Source: an uncultured Oscillospiraceae bacterium (GTDB taxonomy: Bacteria; Bacillota; Clostridia; Oscillospirales; Ruminococcaceae). From it: a DNA stretch of 21,884 nucleotides. The DNA lies in NCBI GenBank assembly GCA_900547015.1, contig URFD01000014.1, positions 1-21,884 on the forward strand, given 5' to 3'. The position numbers were made by a program, and so were the translations under genes. The notes beneath the pieces were generated by a model that worked only from the letters and a program-made list of their open reading frames with translations, was not told the DNA's origin and did no database searches. How positions within the stretch are numbered: position 1 is the first letter of the stretch; every line of letters begins with the position of its first letter. Below, piece after piece: positions 21,805 through 21,884 of the stretch.

Positions 21805-21884
21805 ACAGAATCCTCCTTACTGAATGGTCGTTTTTTATACACAGTTTCCCCGGAACAGGGGAATGAAAAGCCCTATTTGCCTTT
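21805..21884 (-). promoter_or_regulatory. glnN upstream region with inverted repeat
   Basis: A perfect inverted repeat, TTCCCC-GGAACA-GGGGAA (21846-21863), precedes a TATAAA-like element (minus strand, near 21835) and the AAGGAGG ribosome binding site. It could be an operator controlling glnN or simply a hairpin. A clear -35 is not visible before the window ends. Confidence 0.35.

Overview
The window looks like a piece of a moderately GC-rich chromosome from a gut-type clostridium (Firmicutes/Clostridia, plausibly Oscillospirales or Ruminococcaceae-like). The reasons are a T-box leader before thrS, class B sortases, a SpoIID-domain protein, a type III glutamine synthetase, a short ThiI without rhodanese domain, and sigma-A type promoters with strong AAGGAGG ribosome binding sites. 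The genus cannot be fixed from the sequence alone. I see no phage, IS element or CRISPR array.

Layout. 1-469: no confident gene. 470-3485: a promoter, a T-box leader, a Nudix hydrolase and thrS, closed by a strong terminator. 3529-10504: the most unusual part. A plus-strand pair (CinA-like/sortase fusion, then a SpoIID-domain protein) faces a 1261-residue minus-strand protein carrying a complete CinA-like region, a transmembrane helix, a class B sortase and five Ig-like (BIG2) domains. The two transcription units share one bidirectional terminator. 10532-13056: minus-strand cysteine desulfurase and thiI (sulfur transfer to tRNA). 13150-16223: a tightly overlapped three-gene operon of HSL-type alpha/beta hydrolase, condensation/alcohol-acetyltransferase-like protein and zinc-ribbon membrane protein. 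16340-16477: a possible small RNA and terminator. 16489-17936: a MATE transporter with an inverted repeat upstream. 18011-18703: flavin reductase-like protein. 18843-19014: tRNA-Leu(CAG) with its own promoter and terminator. 19082-19711: GNAT acetyltransferase. 19720-21804: glnN on the minus strand.

The main discovery candidate is the pair of paralogous membrane proteins that join a cytoplasmic CinA-family region, apparently catalytically dead, to an extracellular class B sortase. Srt1 keeps the MoCF-like and KH-like parts. Srt2 keeps all three CinA parts and also displays five Ig-like domains. A SpoIID-type protein with no visible export signal sits in the same operon as Srt1. Together they suggest a cell-surface assembly module whose cytoplasmic side may sense a nucleotide-like ligand or scaffold another protein; that function is inference.

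Starts re-chosen from promoter or RBS evidence: nifS-like at a TTG (12916), GNAT at 19140, thrS at 1500, Nudix at 902, flavin reductase at 18086, Srt2 at a TTG (10386) and the acetyltransferase-like gene at a TTG (14281).
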